Positions 1 to 8,490 of a stretch of 64,000 nucleotides of DNA are shown here, piece after piece. The stretch's first letter is position 1; each line of letters opens with the position of its first letter. Source of the DNA: Alphaproteobacteria bacterium. Its GTDB lineage: Bacteria; Pseudomonadota; Alphaproteobacteria; UBA8366; GCA-2717185. The translations under genes and the position numbers were made by a program. The notes under the pieces are model-generated. The model was not told the DNA's origin. It did not search any database and saw only the letters and a program-made list of their open reading frames with translations. The stretch lies in the NCBI GenBank assembly GCA_012103325.1, contig WLWY01000009.1, forward strand, positions 62,001 through 126,000, read 5' to 3'.

Positions 1-230
1 ACGGTTGTCCCGATCAGCACACGCTCGGTAATACCGGCCAGCCAGCCCAAGGTTGAAAGAGGCTCGTAAAACGGCGCTGGGTATCGTTCTTGGACGTCGC
101 GCGTCGTTGCGACATGGTCCGAGGTCATCAGTAGATGATACCCAAGGGACTCAGTCAGCCCGGCCCAGCGGCGCAAGCTGTCGGGGCTGGCGGAAGGGCC
201 GAAATTGATCAGATTCACGCCGATTTTCAT
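1..230 (-). CDS. LLM-class flavin-dependent oxidoreductase, N-terminal part (cut by window edge)
   Basis: Read on the minus strand from an ATG at 230-228, an open frame runs to the window edge (76 codons) and begins MKIGVNLINFGPSA. The beta-strand start, the SLGYHLLMTSDHV segment and the GITERVLIGTT segment are the usual N-terminal pattern of luciferase-like (LLM) oxidoreductases, which use FMN or F420 in a TIM barrel. The gene is divergent from the LLM gene at 378, with a 147-bp gap at 231-377 in which I see no gene. The C-terminal three quarters lie outside the window, so substrate and subfamily cannot be judged. Confidence 0.75.
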   Translation of the reverse strand, partial: MKIGVNLINFGPSASPDSLRRWAGLTESLGYHLLMTSDHVATTRDVQERYPAPFYEPLSTLGWLAGITERVLIGTT

Positions 231-377
231 GAGTCCAGACTCCCGGAGACGAGGGACGATAATCGTGTCTTTTTCGCTGGGCTTGCGCAAGGGGTCGGCG
301 GCGGGTTGCGAAATGGGCCGTCTTGGTCTTGGATATGTCCGTACAAAAGTGTGTCCACTTTGTCAGGAGAACAACCC

Positions 378-1640
378 ATGCGGTTCGGCGTTTTTTATGA
401 GTTGCAGCTTCCCCGCCCTTGGAATCCCGGCGATGAGCACCGGCTGTTCAAGGAGGCGCTGGACCAGATCGTTCTCGCCGACAAGCTGGGCTTCGATTAC
501 GCGTGGGAGGTGGAGCACCATTTTCTTGACGAGTACTCTCACGCTTCCGCGCCGGAGGTATTCCTGGCAGCAGCGGCGGGCCGAACCGAACGTATTAGAT
601 TGGGTCACGGTATCCGACAGGTGATCCCCAACTACAATCATCCAGCACGCACCGCCGAAGGTCTGGCCACACTCGACCTGTTGTCGGACGGTCGGGTTGA
701 ATTTGGTATCGGCGAAGGGGCAACGCGGCTCGAACTCGGTGCATTCGGCATTCCGGCCAAGCGAAAGCGCGCCATGGCGCTGGAGGCGGCGGAGCAGATC
801 TGCAACATGATGGTGCTGACGCCCTATCCCGGTTTCGAGGGCGAAGGGTTTTCGATGCCCTGCCGCAACGTGCTGCCCAAACCGTTGCAGGATCCGCATC
901 CGAAGCTGTGGATGGCGTGTACCAACCGGGATACGATCAAGATTGCGGCGCAGAACGGGATCGGCGCACTGGCGTTTTCCTTCATCGACCCGGCGGAAGC
1001 GCTGCATTGGTCGAAGATCTATTACGACATCATTAAGAGCGAGGAATGTGTGCCGCTCGGCTGGAACGTCAACGCGAACATCGCGATCGTTTCGGCGTTC
1101 TCGATGCATGAAGACCGGGCGGAAGCGATCCGTCGCGGTCAGGACAATTTCGAATTCTTCCGCTATTCGCAGCAGCGGTTGGTCGCGCACGATTTCGTTC
1201 CTGGGTACAGCGATATGTGGTCGGACTTCATGGAGAAGCGCGGTGATGCGTCGGATCTTTTGATCAAAGCGGCGCTGGAGCGCGGTGAATATGACGGGGC
1301 GGGTATCGGGACGCCTGACGATATGCTGAAGCATTTGAAGAGCTTTCAGGATTGTGGCGTCGATCAGGTGATCATGCTGCAACAGGCCGGACATAATTCG
1401 AACAAGAATATCTGCGAGTCGCTGGAACTCTTCGCGGAGACCGTGATGCCGGAGTTCGCCAAGGACGTCGAAGCGCGCGAGGCGGCGAAAGCAAAGGAAC
1501 TGGCGCCCTATATCGAGGCAGCGCTGGCGCGAAAAACCTATATGCAGCCCCTGGCGGAGGAAGACGTGCCGGTGGTGAAAGCGTCAGTCAAAGTCGCAGG
1601 GGCAGACGCGCGCAGAAAAAGCCAGGATGCGGCGGATTAG
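378..1640 (+). CDS. LLM-class flavin-dependent monooxygenase (luciferase-like)
   Basis: A 420-residue luciferase-like TIM-barrel oxidoreductase, probably FMN/FMNH2-dependent and cytoplasmic. It starts MRFGVFYELQ, has EHHF at residues 46-49, a TERIRLGHGI segment after the third strand and FGIGEG at the position of the flavin phosphate loop, all typical of the bacterial luciferase superfamily. The frame is open from 135, but the ATG at 378 is chosen because AGGAG lies at 365-369 and homology begins there. The C-terminal 60 residues are charged and Ala/Lys-rich, longer than in most relatives. The substrate is unknown; many such enzymes oxidise small organic or xenobiotic compounds. Its neighbour on the left is a divergent LLM gene. 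Confidence 0.85.
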   Translation: MRFGVFYELQLPRPWNPGDEHRLFKEALDQIVLADKLGFDYAWEVEHHFLDEYSHASAPEVFLAAAAGRTERIRLGHGIRQVIPNYNHPARTAEGLATLDLLSDGRVEFGIGEGATRLELGAFGIPAKRKRAMALEAAEQICNMMVLTPYPGFEGEGFSMPCRNVLPKPLQDPHPKLWMACTNRDTIKIAAQNGIGALAFSFIDPAEALHWSKIYYDIIKSEECVPLGWNVNANIAIVSAFSMHEDRAEAIRRGQDNFEFFRYSQQRLVAHDFVPGYSDMWSDFMEKRGDASDLLIKAALERGEYDGAGIGTPDDMLKHLKSFQDCGVDQVIMLQQAGHNSNKNICESLELFAETVMPEFAKDVEAREAAKAKELAPYIEAALARKTYMQPLAEEDVPVVKASVKVAGADARRKSQDAAD

Positions 1641-1807
1641 CGGGGATGCATTGGATCGCCTTGGTTCAAAAAGTTAAGCGAATGTTTAGTAATTCGGCCG
1701 AAAATTGAAGGCGTAAAAATCGCTCCCTTGTATAAGGCCGAAGCTTTGCCAGATTCGGTTGTGGCCTATAGAGGGTCGCGTTTGATTGGGTGGAGATCGA
1801 GAATATT

Positions 1808-2206
1808 ATGGCAAGTTCGTCTGAGGTTTCGATGACTTTGGATACTGTCCGCATTCTTGTCGTGGAGGATGACGAGGATTACGCGGAGTGGATTGAATTG
1901 GCGCTGCAAGGTCTAGGAATTAACAGTATCACCAAGGCGCCAGACGGTGTGAGTGCGCTTAATCTTACCGAGAGCGATGCCGCATTCGATCTCATCATAT
2001 GCGACTGGCTCATGCCCGAAATGGATGGCCTCACCTTCTTGAAGCGCTTCCGTGAAAATGTGTCGTCGTCGATGTTCTTGCTGCTGACCGCGAAGTCGGG
2101 GCTGGAAGATGTATTCGAAGCCACGCAAGCCGGGGCGACGAACTATCTCGTAAAACCGTTGACGGTTGAAGAGTTGCAACAGCAAGTCGTCTCGATGCTG
2201 CATTAG
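1808..2206 (+). CDS. Stand-alone response regulator receiver protein (CheY-like)
   Basis: A 132-residue single-domain receiver. The acidic pocket EDD is at 20-22, the phospho-acceptor is D66 in IICDWLMPEMDG, the switch Thr is T94 in LLLTAKS, and the conserved Lys is K116 in LVKPL. There is no output domain, so it should act by protein-protein contact, as CheY or Spo0F-type proteins do. No kinase gene is adjacent; the nearest is the PAS histidine kinase at 8491. I chose the ATG at 1808. A GTG at 1790 and an ATG at 1832 (GAGG just upstream, start MTLDTVRILVVEDD) are alternatives. The 1641-1807 gap holds nothing I recognise. Confidence 0.9.
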   Translation: MASSSEVSMTLDTVRILVVEDDEDYAEWIELALQGLGINSITKAPDGVSALNLTESDAAFDLIICDWLMPEMDGLTFLKRFRENVSSSMFLLLTAKSGLEDVFEATQAGATNYLVKPLTVEELQQQVVSMLH

Positions 2207-2291
2207 ATCGGCTTTGCGATCACCATGAAGTGATTACGGCATAGGTTGTTCGGCGTATTGACCCTCCCTTGCTGCCGGTTTAAGTCGCCGC

Positions 2292-3212
2292 ATGGATTTC
2301 GCTCAATTCGACTGGACGCTGTACTGGTTCATGTTCCCGGTTTCGATCTGCGTGGCGACGACGGCCATGTTGAGCGGGATTGGCGGTGCGGCAATTTTCG
2401 CGCCGATCTTCATGATCATCTTTCCCATTCTCGGGCCGGAATATCCATTTCCCAGTATCGCCGCTGCCATCGGCGTTGCATTGCTGACGGAGACCTTTGG
2501 CTTTTCGTCCGGCTTCGTGGGCTATTTTCGCAAGCGCCTGATCGATTTCAAGAGCGCCATCCCCTTCATCATCGTCGGTGTGCCGGTCGGTATCGTTGGG
2601 GCGATCCTGCTGACCAGCCTCAAGGAGTATGAGGAAGTTTTGCGGGGATCCTACGCCCTGTTGATGGTTGTTCTGGCCTACGAATTGATCTGCCATCACG
2701 ATCCGGTCGAGGAGATGCATCTGGAACCCGAGGGCGAGTCCGTCGGTGCCGCGACAGTTCGGGAGACCCGGACGATCGTCGGCCGCGACGGTACCGAATA
2801 CACTTTCAACGCTCCGCGCCAAGGCAAAGGCGCGATCGCGACCGGTATCGGCGGGTTCCTGACCGGCTTGCTCGGTGTCGGTATCGGTGAAGTCGTCATG
2901 CCGCAACTTGCCAAGCGCAACAAGGTGCCGATCCCGGTTGCCGCCGCGACGTCTGTGTTCATCGTCATCGTCGTCATAGCTGCGGCGAGCTTTACCCAGA
3001 TATCGGCGCTTGTCGCCGAGGGCGGACTTGAGGCGGTGCCGTGGAACGCCGTCGCATACACGATTCCAGCGGTCATCATTGGCGGACAGATTGGCCCGCG
3101 CTTACAGGGCAAGGTGCCGCAGCGCACGATGGAAGCATCGATTGGTGGGCTGTTCGCCGTGATCGGTGTTGCGATGGGTTATATCGCGATCCGCAACAGT
3201 TTCTTCGTATAA
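2292..3212 (+). CDS. TauE/SafE-family sulfite/anion exporter (membrane protein)
   Basis: A 306-residue polytopic inner-membrane protein. Hydrophobic segments cover roughly residues 10-30, 36-55, 60-80, 95-115 and 120-140, then a hydrophilic stretch of about 45 residues, then four more segments from about 180 to the C-terminus. The first helix region with GIGGAAIFAPIFM and the mirrored GVGIGEVVMPQL in the second half are the paired glycine-rich motifs of TauE/SafE (DUF81) transporters, which move sulfite, sulfoacetate or other small organic anions. The long central hydrophilic insert (RDGTEYTFNAP) is larger than usual. It stands alone between the receiver gene and a convergent operon, so the substrate cannot be inferred from neighbours. 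Confidence 0.85.
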   Translation: MDFAQFDWTLYWFMFPVSICVATTAMLSGIGGAAIFAPIFMIIFPILGPEYPFPSIAAAIGVALLTETFGFSSGFVGYFRKRLIDFKSAIPFIIVGVPVGIVGAILLTSLKEYEEVLRGSYALLMVVLAYELICHHDPVEEMHLEPEGESVGAATVRETRTIVGRDGTEYTFNAPRQGKGAIATGIGGFLTGLLGVGIGEVVMPQLAKRNKVPIPVAAATSVFIVIVVIAAASFTQISALVAEGGLEAVPWNAVAYTIPAVIIGGQIGPRLQGKVPQRTMEASIGGLFAVIGVAMGYIAIRNSFFV

Positions 3213-3219
3213 GTTTCGA

Positions 3220-4386
3220 TCAGTAGAACACGGCGGGCGTTTTGCCGAGGAGGACTTGGCCGACCGCTTCGTAATGCGCGTCTCGGGATTGGATCTGCTG
3301 CGACAGGGTATGGATGTCCCGGAAGCGGCGCTCGTAGGGACTGCCGGGGAAAATCGAATTCACACCGGCATTCTTGTACAGCCAGTCCGCCGTTTCGATA
3401 GCCCCGTGGATGGCGTTGGTCGTGGCCAATCGCACCCGGGCGCGATCCTGGGTGTTTATTGCCGCGCAGTCCGCCGCGTTGTCGTAGATATCCTTCAGGA
3501 CCTCGAGCAGATAGGCCCGCGCCGCGCCGATTCGCGCTTCCGCCTTGCCGACGCCGCTTTGCACACCGGCGCTATCGGCAAGCCGGCTGAGACCGCGCGG
3601 CGTTTTCTCGGCGGCAAGCGAACCGAACGCGTCCAGCATGGCGCGTGCGATACCAAGCGCGACAGCGGCGACGCCGACGGCGTAGAGACCCTGCATGGTG
3701 AAGGCGTAGAGCGGGCCCGGTTCGCGGCGGGCCTCCGGCGTCTCGCGTGTGCCGGTAAAGGCGTCGGCTACGAACAAATCTTCGACCGTATATGAGTCCG
3801 ACGCCGTGCCGCGCAGCCCGATCGTATTCCAGGTATCGAGCAGCGTCGCCTGATCGGCTGGGAAAAGCAGCGAGAGGATATAGGGCCGGCCATCGGTGTG
3901 TGTCCGGATCGATCCATCGGTTTCCTGCACGCGGCAATGGGCGCCCATCCAGGTCGCCTGCCGGCAGCCGCTCGCAAAATCCCATCGCCCGCTCACGCGG
4001 TAGCCGCCTGGTACGGCAATGGCGAGCGAAGCGTTCGGTGGCCCCCAGGCGACCAGGGCGCGCGGATCGGCGAAGATGGTTCGCGCCGTTTCCGGTTCGA
4101 GGTGAGGGGCGAGGAGCGCCGCGCTGTTGGCGACGAACAGGTTCCAGGCGATCGAGGCGTCGTGCCGCGCGACTTCTTCGACGGCGAGCAGATAGGCGCC
4201 GGGCGTAATTTCGTCGCCATCGACGGAACGGGGCAACAGCATGCGGCACAGCCGCGCCTCATGCAGCTTGTCCAGGAGGGCGGGCGGAATACGCCGCGTG
4301 CTTTCGATTTCGTCGCCGGCGGCGGCGATGTCCGGTGCCAGGGCCTTGGCGTGTCTCAGCGGGTCGTTGAGCTCGACTGTATCCAT
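3220..4386 (-). CDS. Acyl-CoA dehydrogenase-like flavin-dependent monooxygenase
   Basis: A 388-residue protein of the acyl-CoA dehydrogenase fold: N-terminal helical domain (to about 115), middle beta domain with the SGRWDFASGCRQATW strand region and LRGTASDSYTVEDLF, then a C-terminal helical domain. This pattern fits the branch that includes DszC, HsaA and HpaH-type reduced-flavin monooxygenases rather than true fatty-acid dehydrogenases; that is an inference from motif wording. It lies 7 bp downstream of the LLM gene at 4394-5452 on the same strand, so the two flavoproteins are almost certainly co-transcribed and probably act on the same compound. Its stop is 7 bp from the stop of the convergent TauE/SafE gene. 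Confidence 0.8.
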   Translation of the reverse strand: MDTVELNDPLRHAKALAPDIAAAGDEIESTRRIPPALLDKLHEARLCRMLLPRSVDGDEITPGAYLLAVEEVARHDASIAWNLFVANSAALLAPHLEPETARTIFADPRALVAWGPPNASLAIAVPGGYRVSGRWDFASGCRQATWMGAHCRVQETDGSIRTHTDGRPYILSLLFPADQATLLDTWNTIGLRGTASDSYTVEDLFVADAFTGTRETPEARREPGPLYAFTMQGLYAVGVAAVALGIARAMLDAFGSLAAEKTPRGLSRLADSAGVQSGVGKAEARIGAARAYLLEVLKDIYDNAADCAAINTQDRARVRLATTNAIHGAIETADWLYKNAGVNSIFPGSPYERRFRDIHTLSQQIQSRDAHYEAVGQVLLGKTPAVFY

Positions 4387-4393
4387 GGTGTGC

Positions 4394-5452
4394 CTACATC
4401 TTCGCCATTACTTTACGCGAGAAATCTTCAATCAGCCGATACTGCTGATCCAACGGGGTAACGAAGTTGATTGCATTCAGCCCTTGTTTTTCCAAATCCC
4501 GCAACTGTTCCACGATCTCCTCCGGGTGCCCGGCGATGCAGAACTTCTTGATCATGTCGGGTGTGACGAAGCGCGCCTCGTCGGGATCCAGATAGCTGTA
4601 GTGGCTGGCATGCAGCTTCTGGTGACGGGTCGCCTCGTCCCGGGTTTCGTGGAAGGCCATATACTCCTCCCAGATTGGCTTTACGTAATCCGGCGGCTCG
4701 CAGCCGGTCTCTTTCACCAACTCGACCGCGAAATGCACGTTGACCATGATCGACGATCCGCATTCGGCGATAACCCGCTCGTCGGTCAGCGACTCGCCCG
4801 GCTCCAGCATTAGAAGGTTCACCAGTGCTGTGGTCTGAAAGTTCTCGAGCGTGCGTCCCACACGGTCGGCGCCGCGCTGCACGTTGGCGAGCGCTTGGCC
4901 GATCGTGCCGCCGCGCGGAATCCCGGTGACCAGCCCGTCGCCCAGTTCGCCCGCCAGCGCCTGCGCTCGCGGACCGAAGCCGCCGACATGGATCGGGATG
5001 TAGTGCTCGACGTCGACGTAGTTGAAGTGTTGGTTCTGAAACTTGATGGGGTGCGTGACCCCGTTCAACGTGTAGTCGACCTCGTCGCCGTTCAGGAGCG
5101 CGCGCACGACACGGATATGCTCGGTGAACTCTTTCACCCGCATCGGGCGCTGCCCCATGGTACGCATTGCGGTATTACCTGTGCCAACCCCAAGGAAAGT
5201 GCGCCCAGGCGCCAGCCGATTGATCGTCGCGATACCGTTTGCCGTCACTGGCGCGAGGCGCAGGGCACCGATTTCAAGCCCGGTGCCGAGCCGAATCTTC
5301 TGTGTCTGTTGCGCTGCCAGGGCCATCACCGCCCAGGGGTTGGAGCGCAGCAGGGGACTGTCGGTAATCCAGGCGAAGTCGTAGCCGAGGTTTTCCGCAT
5401 GCGCGAAGAACCCGATCTCGTCGATCTTTGAGCTGGTCACCCCGAACTGCAT
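4394..5452 (-). CDS. LLM-class (F420/FMN) oxidoreductase
   Basis: A 352-residue luciferase-like oxidoreductase resembling methylenetetrahydromethanopterin reductase-type proteins. It has FAWITDSPLL near residue 30, IRLGTGLEIGALR after strand three, a LGVGTGNTAMRTMG phosphate-binding loop, HVGGFGPRAQALAGE in the middle and PEEIVEQLRDLEKQGL near the end. The frame opens at a GTG at 5458, but the ATG at 5452 has GAGG seven bases upstream and is preferred. It is the first gene of a two-gene minus-strand operon with the acyl-CoA-dehydrogenase-like flavoprotein. Whether it uses F420 or FMN cannot be settled from sequence alone. Confidence 0.82.
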   Translation of the reverse strand: MQFGVTSSKIDEIGFFAHAENLGYDFAWITDSPLLRSNPWAVMALAAQQTQKIRLGTGLEIGALRLAPVTANGIATINRLAPGRTFLGVGTGNTAMRTMGQRPMRVKEFTEHIRVVRALLNGDEVDYTLNGVTHPIKFQNQHFNYVDVEHYIPIHVGGFGPRAQALAGELGDGLVTGIPRGGTIGQALANVQRGADRVGRTLENFQTTALVNLLMLEPGESLTDERVIAECGSSIMVNVHFAVELVKETGCEPPDYVKPIWEEYMAFHETRDEATRHQKLHASHYSYLDPDEARFVTPDMIKKFCIAGHPEEIVEQLRDLEKQGLNAINFVTPLDQQYRLIEDFSRKVMAKM

Positions 5453-5638
5453 AGCCACACCTCAATCTTCTGTTGCTGGCACTCCATCCTAGAGGATCGT
5501 GCTTGCTGAAGCGCAAACGTGCAATAGGCGTCCGGTTGGACGCATTGGTTTCCCGCACGGGCACGGGCTGATACAGTCCGCTCAATTTAAAAGGTCTGTT
5601 CGAATACAGACCGAAAATCCAATCGAGGGAGCGTTAGG

Positions 5639-6241
5639 ATGAAACTATATTACTCGGGCAATTCGCCCTATGCGCGGCGGCCGCGTATGGCGATCCGTCA
5701 GTTCGACCTTATGGACAGGGTGGAAGAAGTGGACGCCGCGCCGCTTACCGCGCCGGACAATGTCCTGAAAAGCTATGGGCCGGGCGGCAAGGTGCCGGGG
5801 TTGCTTACCGACAGCGGCGCTTTTCTGTGCGAGACGCTGGTTATCACAAATTATCTCGATGAAGCGTCCGGCGGCCGGTTCTATCCGGCGGCGGGCGAGC
5901 AGCGCGATTTCGCGTTGCAGATCGAGGGGCTCGCATCGCTGCTGATGGAGTCGCTGTTCTATCGGGCGCGGGAAAATCGCCGCGAGTCTGGGGAACAGTC
6001 GCCCGATTATATCGAGAGCGAGGCCGTCCGCTCGGTCCGTTGCTACGATGCGCTCGAAGGTCTTGCCGACCAACTCGTCGAGCCGATCAATATGGCGCAC
6101 CTTTCGGTCGTCGCGTCGCTGGGATATGCCGATTGGCGGCACCCCGGCGATGAGTGGCGCAGTAATCGGCCAAAGCTGACGGCTTGGTTCGATAACATGA
6201 TGCAACTGCCGCCCTGCGCCGAAACGAAACCGATCTTTTAG
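5639..6241 (+). CDS. Glutathione S-transferase family protein
   Basis: A 200-residue soluble protein with the two-domain GST layout. The N-terminal thioredoxin fold carries SPYARR at residues 9-14 (the Ser is the usual glutathione-activating position), GGKVPGLLTDSG with the cis-Pro, and a Glu-Thr pair (CETLVITNYLDE) that normally holds the glutathione gamma-glutamyl group. The C-terminal domain is all-alpha. It conjugates or reduces small electrophiles. GGAGCG lies just upstream of the ATG. It is followed after 28 bp by an SDR and then a hydroxyacid dehydrogenase on the same strand, so the three probably form one catabolic operon. Confidence 0.85.
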   Translation: MKLYYSGNSPYARRPRMAIRQFDLMDRVEEVDAAPLTAPDNVLKSYGPGGKVPGLLTDSGAFLCETLVITNYLDEASGGRFYPAAGEQRDFALQIEGLASLLMESLFYRARENRRESGEQSPDYIESEAVRSVRCYDALEGLADQLVEPINMAHLSVVASLGYADWRHPGDEWRSNRPKLTAWFDNMMQLPPCAETKPIF

Positions 6242-6269
6242 AGCCCGAGCACAGCAGGAGGAGTTCGAC

Positions 6270-7028
6270 ATGGCGGACAACGGAAAAGTAGCTATCGTCA
6301 CGGGCGCGGGCAGTGGTATCGGACGGTACAGTGCAATCGCGTTGCTTCAGGCCGGATATTCGGTCGGGCTTGCCGGGCGGCGCGAGGACGCTCTGGCGGA
6401 GAGCATCGCCGAGGCCGGACCGGACGGGGAACGGGCATTGGCGGTGCCGACCGATGTCGGCGATGCCGCATCGGTGGCCAATCTTTTCGCCAAGGTCAAG
6501 GCGGCGTACGGTCGGCTCGACGTGCTGTTCAACAATGCAGGCACTGGCGCGCCACCGGTGCCGTTCGAGGAGTTGACCGTGGCGCAGTGGCAGACGGTCG
6601 TCGACGCCAATCTGACTGGCACCTTCCTCTGCAGTCAGGAAGCGTTTCGGATCATGAAGGATCAGACACCGCAGGGTGGGCGGATTATCAATAACGGGTC
6701 GATTTCGGCGCACGCGCCGCGGCCCTTCTCCGCCCCTTACACATCGACAAAGCATGCCGTCATCGGCCTTACCAAGGCGATGGCCCTGGATGGCCGCAAA
6801 TACGACATCGCCACCAGTCAGATCGATATCGGCAATGCGGTGACGCCAATGACCGAACGCATGACCAAAGGCGTGCCGCAGGCGAACGGTTCGGTGGAAG
6901 TCGAACCGCGCATGGATGTGGAGCACGTTGCCAAGGCGGTCGTGCATATCGCGAGCTTACCGCTGGACGCGAACATCCAGTTCATGACGGTGATGGCGAC
7001 GAAAATGCCCTTTGTCGGCCGCGGCTGA
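6270..7028 (+). CDS. Short-chain dehydrogenase/reductase (SDR)
   Basis: A 252-residue classical SDR. The cofactor loop TGAGSGIG is near residue 11, NNAG near 88, the catalytic Ser is in NNGSISAHAP and the Tyr-x3-Lys pair is YTSTK near 157. The absence of an acidic residue after the second strand (VGLAGRREDAL) suggests preference for NADP(H). A clear AGGAGG-like site lies ahead of the ATG. It oxidises an alcohol or reduces a ketone; the substrate is not identifiable. It sits between a GST and a 2-hydroxyacid dehydrogenase in the same direction. Confidence 0.88.
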   Translation: MADNGKVAIVTGAGSGIGRYSAIALLQAGYSVGLAGRREDALAESIAEAGPDGERALAVPTDVGDAASVANLFAKVKAAYGRLDVLFNNAGTGAPPVPFEELTVAQWQTVVDANLTGTFLCSQEAFRIMKDQTPQGGRIINNGSISAHAPRPFSAPYTSTKHAVIGLTKAMALDGRKYDIATSQIDIGNAVTPMTERMTKGVPQANGSVEVEPRMDVEHVAKAVVHIASLPLDANIQFMTVMATKMPFVGRG

Positions 7029-7038
7029 GGCGACGGAG

Positions 7039-7995
7039 ATGGATGCAAAAAACAGCGCGGAGTTGCTGCTCGTCGCGTTCCTGCCGCCGTTCCTTGTCGA
7101 AGACCTCGAGAAGGAATATGTCCTGCACGATCTGTTTCATGCGGAGGAACCGGAAGCGTTGCTGGCGGAAGTTGGCAGCCGCGTCCGGGGAATCGTCGCG
7201 GGCGGTATGAAAGGGCCGGACGCGCCGCTGATCAACCGCCTGGAAAATCTAGAAATCATCTCCTCTTTCAGTGTCGGTTTCGATGCGACGGACGTGGTTG
7301 CAGCGCAGTCTCGCGGCGTGGTCGTGACTCATACGCCGGACGTTTTGACCGACGATGTGGCTGATCTCGGTATGGCATTCATCATTATGGCACCGCGCCG
7401 GATCGCGGAAGCGGAACGCCATTTGCGGGCAGGGAAATGGCTGCAGGGCCGCATGGATCTCGGCACGAATTTGCGCGGCAAGAAGCTTGGCATTGTTGGT
7501 CTGGGCAGGGTGGGTAGTGCCTTGGCGCGCCGCGCGGAAGGGTTCGGCCTCGACATCGGTTTTTACGATATTGTGCCCAAAGACGTGCCCTATCGCAGCT
7601 ACCCGAGCCTGATCGCGTTGGCCGAAGACAGTGATATTCTGTTTGTCTCTTGCCAAGGGGGAGACTCGACACGCGGTTTGATCGACCTACCGGTGTTCGA
7701 TGCGCTGGGACCGGCAGGGTTTCTCGTCAACGTCGCGCGCGGAACGATCGTCGACGAGGATGCGCTTATTGCTGCAGTCCAGGAAAAGCGGATCGCCGGT
7801 GCGGCGGTCGACGTGTTCCGGGACGAGCCGAATGCACCCGAGGCGCTCATGACGACGGAGAACATCGTCATGACACCGCATATCGCGAGCTCGACACATG
7901 AAACGCGGCGCGCGATGGCCGACCTCGTGCTCGCCAATCTACGCGCTCATTTCGCCGGTCAGCCTGTTCCAACGCCAGTACCCGATCAGCGCTAA
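7039..7995 (+). CDS. D-2-hydroxyacid dehydrogenase (glyoxylate/hydroxypyruvate reductase-like)
   Basis: A 318-residue NAD(P)-dependent D-2-hydroxyacid dehydrogenase. The Rossmann loop is GLGRVGSALARRA; the catalytic triad appears as Arg in VNVARGTIVDE, Glu in the RDEPNAPE segment and His in MTPHIASST. The short form and sequence resemble glyoxylate/hydroxypyruvate reductase B-type proteins. A TTG at 7012 opens the frame inside the SDR gene, but the ATG at 7039, just 11 bp after the SDR stop and preceded by GAGG, is the better start. It is the last gene of the GST-SDR-dehydrogenase group. Confidence 0.87.
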   Translation: MDAKNSAELLLVAFLPPFLVEDLEKEYVLHDLFHAEEPEALLAEVGSRVRGIVAGGMKGPDAPLINRLENLEIISSFSVGFDATDVVAAQSRGVVVTHTPDVLTDDVADLGMAFIIMAPRRIAEAERHLRAGKWLQGRMDLGTNLRGKKLGIVGLGRVGSALARRAEGFGLDIGFYDIVPKDVPYRSYPSLIALAEDSDILFVSCQGGDSTRGLIDLPVFDALGPAGFLVNVARGTIVDEDALIAAVQEKRIAGAAVDVFRDEPNAPEALMTTENIVMTPHIASSTHETRRAMADLVLANLRAHFAGQPVPTPVPDQR

Positions 7996-8088
7996 GCCCC
8001 CTAGCTATAGCTGTGCCCTGTGCCTTCCGAGGGGGCGGTGGGACTGCGTAGGCCGATCTTGTCGATACCCTCCTCTCGATGCCGCGGG

Positions 8089-8226
8089 CTAACGCGGACC
8101 GGGTACCGCATTCGTTTCTTCGACGCTGCGGCATCGCTTCATGCTGGTCGGTAAGGCGCGAATCTTGAGTAATTTCGAGAGCTTGCCAACCAGCGACTTC
8201 AGGGATTCCGCGTCAATATTTGCCAT
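8089..8226 (-). pseudogene. Probable DUF169-family gene remnant, 5' end only
   Basis: On the minus strand an AGGAGAGGG ribosome-binding site is followed by an ATG at 8226-8224 and 45 codons to a TAG at 8091-8089. The peptide contains LLKIRALP and, after a gap, NAVPG, which I recognise as the start of DUF169 proteins (usually about 220-260 residues, with LLKLRTLPIGMK-like text). Here the family text is degraded (PTSMKRCRSVEE) and the frame stops early. A decayed gene or a short start-only fragment is the simplest reading; a genuine 45-residue protein cannot be excluded. The rest of the 7996-8490 gap holds nothing else I recognise. Confidence 0.4.
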
Positions 8227-8490
8227 TTTTTAACCCTCTCCTGTTACGCCTGAACCGGACCCCATAGTTGTTTTGGGGTTGGTTCGACCAAAACACTCGC
8301 AAAAGTTGCGTATAGAATTGCGTGGCGACTTGCCGTATGCGGGTATTGCGCCAAGGTAGATGAGGTTTGTCGGTAATTCTGGAAATTGGTACAATCATGA
8401 TGGGTATCGCATGCATTCCATCGCCTTATGTATTTAACCGATAAAGACCGGTGCTTGGCTGTGACGTTGGAATGGTGAGGCGATAGAGGC

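Noticed and set aside
363..1394. 343-aa frame antisense to the LLM gene at 378, and similar antisense frames at 2280-2906, 12514-13593 and 36850-37608
   Set aside because: Codon-bias shadows of clearly real genes on the opposite strand; Arg/His-rich text without domains.
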